DNA of 64,000 nt from Leishmania donovani. Taxonomy: Eukaryota > Euglenozoa > Kinetoplastea > Trypanosomatida > Trypanosomatidae. The stretch is from NCBI RefSeq assembly GCF_000227135.1, contig NC_018248.1, forward strand, positions 82,706-146,705, read 5' to 3'. The notes under the pieces were generated by a model. The model saw nothing but the letters and a program-made list of their open reading frames with translations. It made no database searches and was not told where the DNA came from. The position numbers and the translations under genes were made by a program. Of this stretch, positions 58,973 through 64,000 are shown piece by piece. Position 1 is the first letter of the stretch. Each line of letters starts with the position of its first letter.

Positions 58973-59788
58973 GCACGGACGGAATGCGTGCGTGTGCATG
59001 TGTGTGTGTGTGCACGTGCGTCTACCACTCCCCTGAGATGTTCTTTACTTTTCACTGTCGAACCCCATCCCTTCTCTCTTTCTCTCTTGCCCTCCTGTGC
59101 CGTAGTGCACGTCCCTCGCGCACACACGCACACGCGCACGCTGACTTTCTGACGCTGCCTTTTCTCTCAGACTGTGATGCACGCGCCGTTGGACATACCG
59201 GCGTGGATGCGCACGTGTGTGTGTGTGTATGTGTGGTGTGGGCATGTGGACGAAAGTCCTCAAAAACATCAACGGCAACACGAAAAACCAGCACCGCCCC
59301 TCCACCCCCCCCCCATTCCCCATGTGTGGCCGCGCGCGCACACACACACCTCCGTCTTTGCCGCCTTTGTTGTATGCCTTCGCGCTTTCTTGGGGAAGGT
59401 GCGGAGCAGAGCTGGCGGGCAGGCTCGGCGAGGAGGAGGCCGACAGCGGGGATGAACCACGACGTCGCCCCACCGCACTGCCAATCTCTCTCTCTGTCTC
59501 GCTCTCCCTCCTTCTCCCTCACGTCCGCATCAGCTGTGCTGCCACTGCTGCCACGGCAGCACACAAACGTACACGCATTCGTTGACAGAGCCGCTGCATT
59601 CTTCCTCATGTCCATGTGCAGCGTGCGCAGACGCCTTCCTGCCCCGTAAGCGTATCTACTAGAGGTCCATCTCACGCCCGGCTCCTCGCTCACAAGCGAG
59701 GGAAGAGGCCGGAGAAGCAAAGGAGGTGGCTGTATGTGTGTGTGCGGGCGCGCACGACAGAATCTGACGCCGCCGCTACACCACCATC
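58973..59788. other. Intergenic/UTR region before hypothetical gene at 59789
   Basis: 816 bases, no gene. A CTCTCT/CTCCTTCTCC stretch at 59482-59520 with AG at 59532-59533 gives a good acceptor about 255 bases before the ATG. GT runs at 58998-59012 and 59215-59235. Confidence 0.6.
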
Positions 59789-62527
59789 ATGGCGGAACGA
59801 TCGCAGGTGCAGGTGGTGTGCGCTCCATACACCGCCATCGTCGAGGAGTACGCGCTGTTTCTGAAGGTGCGTCAGCTCGTCGTGCAGGCGTTGCCACGGA
59901 GCAACGCCATCGTAGGAGGCCGTCTTCCGTCACCGCGCAAGTCCATCAAAGGTATGTATAGTGCGTCCCGTCGCTCACCAACGGGGAGGCACAGCGCTTA
60001 CGAGCATAGTATTGATACGAATGAGGACGGCGGCGGTGTCGACGCCTCCACACGCCTGGCAGCCCTGCAGCTGCCGGCGTCATGGCTGCATGCATGGCTT
60101 CGGCACACCGAGGCTTTAGCAGAGGGAGACGACTCCGATGCGGACGACGTAGCGACGTGGCTGAATTCGAGCGGGGAGGCGTGGCTCTCGGTGCAGCCAG
60201 CGCTCGAGTACGCCTCTCTTAGCTACGGACCCGTCCACGCCGTCAATTGGCTGCAGTGGGAAGAAGTCAAGGCGCTCCACAATGCCGAACAACCGCGCCG
60301 GAAATGGCACGCCGAGTTCGCAGCGACAGCGGTCGGGAGGTCACCTGTAAGGGCACCGCCGTGCATCGTCGTGCAGGTGGTGTTGCTGTGGCTTCATGAA
60401 GGCCAGATGTATCGCCTGATGCCGGAGGAGTTTGTGAAAATGGAGGTCAAGGCACTCGCGGCACTCGCTGCTCGGTCGATGCGGCCACCGCGCGCCGCAT
60501 CCACAGGACGGTCTGTGGCGCCGTCCTTCAGGTCACTCTTCACGTGCTACATGAGGCTGGAGTACCCGCCTGGCACACTGTGTCCCCACCGCGTTCCCGT
60601 GCCAATCGCTGAGCCGCTGCTGACTCGCCAAGAGCTGGTGGAGCTGGTGAGGGCCACGGCCCACATACGTCGGCACCATCCGCTGCGTGTGGCGTACCGA
60701 GTATGGCCACAGGCCACTTCACTCACGGCAGCAGCGCCAGCATCGGCGCTGCCCTGGTCTGGCGGCCGTGCCGGCATCTCCTCTGCCGAGGCACGGATTG
60801 CGGTGGCGACGCCGACCATGCGCGCGCCCCCCCTGCACGCGTTGGAGAGCGACGCCGCAATGGTGGAGTTCATTCGTGATGTCCTGGCCTACGGCTGCAC
60901 GGCCGTGCAAGTCGTGGCGGTGCGCAGTGGCCGCGTGCCGGTACAGGATACGAATCGCAGACGGCCTGAGGCAGTCGGCAGCGGTGTGCCGAGAGCACCG
61001 CAGCGACCCTACTACGTGGAGCACAACATGCGACAGGTGGGGGAGAGGAGCGCTGTGCTCGTCACGAACAACGCGCGCATGAATGACATCCTTCGCGGCA
61101 TTACGCGGAAAGACAGCGCCACTCAGCATGGCAATGTCTCCTCCGTGTGGCGCGCGGTAGAGCCACTGCCCATTGATAGGGAGGATGAGGAAGTGGAGCG
61201 CGAGTACAGCAAGGTACCCGCCGACGCAATCCACCCGCACGAAGCTTCGGGCGAACTCGCCTGCGCCGCGCCCGCAGAGGCGAGGGTAACGGCGGCACTG
61301 GCAGAGGCCAGCGGCATGGACTGTCTTGGAAGCCGTGGCGACGCCGCCCCCTCGTCAATCCATGACAGCGACGCGAAGGCCTCCGGTGAAGACGAGCCCC
61401 CGCAGCTCTTGCGGAAAGACGCGGTGCCGCCCTCTCTGTCCGAGGAGAGCACGGGCAACATCACCCCTGCTGGCGAAGCGGCCTTGCAAGGAGTCCATCA
61501 CGGTCGCTTCAGCGATGCAGACGAATTCGGTGCGACACGGCGCAACGCCGATCGGTACACCGAGCACGTGTCAGGCGAGGGAGCAGGGGATGGTGTTGGT
61601 TCACAGCAGCAGCGGCAGCAGCCGGAGCTGCAGCGCGAAGCGCTGCGACGCCCTCGCGTGGACAGCAGCGTGCAGTGCAAATTGTTTATCGAGGACGCGC
61701 TAGAAGGTAAGCCGATGGCACTGGCGCAGAAGGGGCCGTCGGCGCAATACGCGGAGAAGGTCATCGCAGTGGGCTCATGGAGTGACCATCGGGCTCCACA
61801 CACACCGCATTTACGTGGCCCTACGTCATCACCGTCCAAGACGCCTGCCGATCTAGGTGACGTCTCCGCAGGAGCTGCGGAGGGGGCGATCACAGACAAC
61901 GTTCACGTGGCTGTTCCAGCGCCGTGCGCGAAGTCGCCGTGCTCTGTCTCCCTTACGCAGCAGCGGCGCACCACCTCGAGCAGCTGCGGCAGCGCCACAA
62001 TGCCAGATCCCGCTACAATGGTGCTTGTACGCTACAAGGTGGACCCCACTGTCGTGTGCGTCTCCGGCCTCGTGCTGCAGACGGTGCTGCAGCATCTTCA
62101 GGAGGCCATCTTCCAGCGATGCTGTGCCCACCTGTGTCGCGACCTGGACGCGCCGCGCCCGCGCTTTCACGCAGCGCACCCTCATCGCCACGCCGGCAGC
62201 GCACAGTTCAAGGCGGCCACGAGCTTCATCAACTCCTCCTCGACCGCTGCAGCACCCTCCAGAGATGCCGTGATGGCGGTGAGGTTCGGCAACGGAGACC
62301 GCAACACCAGAGACTCCGACCTCTCAATCGCATCCACCACTGATGTGCCTTGCACCGAGTTCATTCTACCGCTCTACCAGTATACCTTCACCCGTGTCGA
62401 AGAGGACGCCCTGGAGCGCTGCATTGCGGAGGTCATGGCCACCTACCAAGGCCTCGAGCAGCTGCCAGCGAAGGAGGCGGAGAAGTGGATACGGACGGCA
62501 CCGAACCTCGTCTCCCTGGGGTGCTAA
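59789..62527 (+). CDS. Large conserved hypothetical protein, kinetoplastid type
   Basis: 912 residues from ATG 59789. Ordered parts: about 1-40 (VQVVCAPYTAIVEEYALFLKVRQLVV), about 75-200 with WLHAWLRHTEAL, YGPVHAVNWLQWEEVK and VVLLWLHEGQMYRL, and a C-terminal region from about 740 (MVLVRYKVDPTVVCVSGLVL) ending in LEQLPAKEAEKWIRTAPNLVSLGC. The middle (about 440-720) is acidic and Ser/Ala-rich, probably disordered. No membrane segment, signal, or catalytic motif that I can name. Coding texture is good along the whole frame. No function assigned. Confidence 0.75.
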   Translation: MAERSQVQVVCAPYTAIVEEYALFLKVRQLVVQALPRSNAIVGGRLPSPRKSIKGMYSASRRSPTGRHSAYEHSIDTNEDGGGVDASTRLAALQLPASWLHAWLRHTEALAEGDDSDADDVATWLNSSGEAWLSVQPALEYASLSYGPVHAVNWLQWEEVKALHNAEQPRRKWHAEFAATAVGRSPVRAPPCIVVQVVLLWLHEGQMYRLMPEEFVKMEVKALAALAARSMRPPRAASTGRSVAPSFRSLFTCYMRLEYPPGTLCPHRVPVPIAEPLLTRQELVELVRATAHIRRHHPLRVAYRVWPQATSLTAAAPASALPWSGGRAGISSAEARIAVATPTMRAPPLHALESDAAMVEFIRDVLAYGCTAVQVVAVRSGRVPVQDTNRRRPEAVGSGVPRAPQRPYYVEHNMRQVGERSAVLVTNNARMNDILRGITRKDSATQHGNVSSVWRAVEPLPIDREDEEVEREYSKVPADAIHPHEASGELACAAPAEARVTAALAEASGMDCLGSRGDAAPSSIHDSDAKASGEDEPPQLLRKDAVPPSLSEESTGNITPAGEAALQGVHHGRFSDADEFGATRRNADRYTEHVSGEGAGDGVGSQQQRQQPELQREALRRPRVDSSVQCKLFIEDALEGKPMALAQKGPSAQYAEKVIAVGSWSDHRAPHTPHLRGPTSSPSKTPADLGDVSAGAAEGAITDNVHVAVPAPCAKSPCSVSLTQQRRTTSSSCGSATMPDPATMVLVRYKVDPTVVCVSGLVLQTVLQHLQEAIFQRCCAHLCRDLDAPRPRFHAAHPHRHAGSAQFKAATSFINSSSTAAAPSRDAVMAVRFGNGDRNTRDSDLSIASTTDVPCTEFILPLYQYTFTRVEEDALERCIAEVMATYQGLEQLPAKEAEKWIRTAPNLVSLGC

Positions 62528-64000
62528 AAAAGCCGAGAAGTGGGCATCAGCAAGGTGACGCCGTTGCTGTCGCGATGGGTGGGTGGCGAGAGAAAGAAAA
62601 ACGTTTGGAGGTGGTCATGGAAGCAGAGATAAGGAGCGTCGGAATGCTGATCGTTGCACACGCGCCTGCTCCCCCCCCCACCTCTCTATCCCCCGTCCAC
62701 CCGCACCCTCTTCCTCCGAGCAGGAGAAGCCGTGGCCCTGTCGGCCATGAGCGGCGACGGCTCCCTCCTCCGCTTCCCTCTTTTCATCGCGTGTGCGTGT
62801 GCGTGTCTGTGGAGCACTCATCCACCACTACCCCTCCTCTTGTGCGTAATTTAGTTGCGTGCATGTACGTCTGTGCGCACAGCGCGAGGAGGGTAGAGGA
62901 AGCGAGGCGGGGGTGGGTTGGGGTGTGCTGCTCGACGGGGGCACGGTTTGAACGCCTTCTATCTCTTCCCCTATCACTTCTCTGTGTGTGTGTTGTCCCT
63001 CTCGCACAAGCGCTCAGCTACTCATACACTCACACGTGTATGTATGTGCACTCCACCCCTCCCCGAACTCGACGGGATGCCTTCGTTCGCATCTGTGACT
63101 GCGCATATGCGTACGCGTCTGCCTGAGTCTCTCCCGCCCGTCCCCCACCCCTCCAACCCCCGCCGCCGCCCTCCTTTCGCATCGTTCAAGGCGACCGATG
63201 TGGTATCGAGTGAGTGAGGGAAGGGCAGAGAGGTGGCATGATGGTCCGGCGCACGCGTATGCGGGCACATATGTACATGAATGCATACCACCCACACGGC
63301 GTTGCTGGTGTCCCTTGGCTCGCGCCCCTCTTGCGGGTGCGGGTGTTTACTTCATCGTTACTTCTTGTCACCGTCACACAGGCAGGCACACAGCACGCCC
63401 ACCCCTCTCCCTCCACCTTTGTTGCGAGTACGCGGACAATCATCACGCTTGCGTGCTTGAGGAAGGCAGCGGAGGGCGAGAGAAGCGGATCGAGAAGCTG
63501 CGCCGAGTGCGTCTGCGTCTCTCTGCCTGCGTGGCGGTGGCGGTTTCACGTCTGCCTAGCGCGGTGGCTCATGTCGCTCCCGCATTACATGTGCAATGGA
63601 AGAGTCGATATGCAGACGCACACTCATGTATACGCAGGTGTGGCGGATATGAACGAACATCTTCAGCGGCAGCGTCCGCAGCGCAGGCAGCGATAGGACT
63701 CCGATGCAACGCATCATCCGGCCTCCACCGTGCCCACCCCACCCCCTTCCCCCGCTTGCAGGCGGGAAGATCTTATGAAGCACACACACACACACACCGA
63801 CGCACAAGTATCTCTTTCTCTGCCCTCCCCGCTCCTGCAACCCTTCTTTCACCGCGTCGCCACCGCACCTCTATGGGATGCGTCACGCGCGCCACACGAA
63901 CGCACACGCACACGGCAGCTGGAACTCACCGTACCGGCGAAAAGGAAAGCACACGGCAGCAGGCGAATGGCGTTTCGAATTCCAGACGACGATGGCACCG
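62528..64000. other. Terminal intergenic region
   Basis: 1.47 kb, no gene seen. C-run near 62673-62681, GT and CA runs (62985-62992, 63780-63798), and general leader/3' UTR texture. The frame open at 62350-63126 is an out-of-frame continuation of the gene above and is not coding. Confidence 0.6.

Noticed and set aside
1..64000. CRISPR arrays, operons, bacterial promoters or terminators
   Set aside because: None seen. The genome is eukaryotic kinetoplastid, and the repeats present are microsatellites, dispersed relics and assembly duplicates.

Overview
This window looks like a protein-coding stretch of a Leishmania (or close Leishmaniinae) nuclear chromosome. The evidence is GC-rich coding sequence, intronless genes all on the + strand, no operators or Shine-Dalgarno sites, long intergenic regions made of polypyrimidine tracts, AG acceptors and CA/GT microsatellites, and several kinetoplastid-specific proteins. 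This is the layout of a directional gene cluster transcribed polycistronically and resolved by spliced-leader trans-splicing and polyadenylation. Hexokinase at one end and a PIWI-like gene further along fit my memory of Leishmania chromosome 21; that placement is recall, not computed.

Layout. 1-230: tail of hexokinase. 2.5-9.2 kb: a mitochondrial-type PPR protein and a large STE-like protein kinase with unusual catalytic motifs. 9.9-15.4 kb: a hypothetical protein and a Mex67/NXF-like mRNA export factor with a split CCCH finger. 16-18.6 kb: two membrane proteins. 19.5-24.5 kb: a U1C-type zinc-finger protein and Vps51. 25.7-30.4 kb: an M16-fold complex III core-type protein lacking the zinc motif, an MCU-family calcium uniporter subunit with an altered pore motif, and a coiled-coil protein. 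30.9-36.4 kb: an Rtr1/RPAP2-like phosphatase, CFAP20/BUG22 and a RecB-like PD-(D/E)XK nuclease. 39.2-41.4 kb: a USP deubiquitinase with an N-myristoylation signal. 41.4-45.5 kb: non-coding sequence holding three 99-N gaps, each flanked by perfect duplicates. 45.5-52.4 kb: PIWI-like PWI1 and ferredoxin-NADP reductase (adrenodoxin reductase type). 53.2-62.5 kb: a G3BP-like RNA-binding protein, a Kua/PEDS1 plasmanylethanolamine desaturase and two hypothetical proteins. 62.5-64 kb: no gene seen.

The genes do not form one pathway, as expected for kinetoplastid clusters. Two themes recur. Mitochondrial function covers PPR, M16 core, MCU-like, PWI1, FDXR and perhaps the 16-kb membrane protein. RNA handling covers Mex67, U1C, Rtr1, PWI1 and the G3BP-like protein. 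The most interesting points are a PIWI protein with an apparently intact D-D-H triad, an MCU paralogue with Asp replaced by Asn at the pore, two zinc modules split by long insertions, and three gaps that look like unmerged contig overlaps rather than missing sequence.

Starts were chosen as the ATG that begins credible protein after the last convincing polypyrimidine-AG. Several longer open frames begin at GTG or inside the 5' leader and were shortened. Coordinates of domains are by eye.
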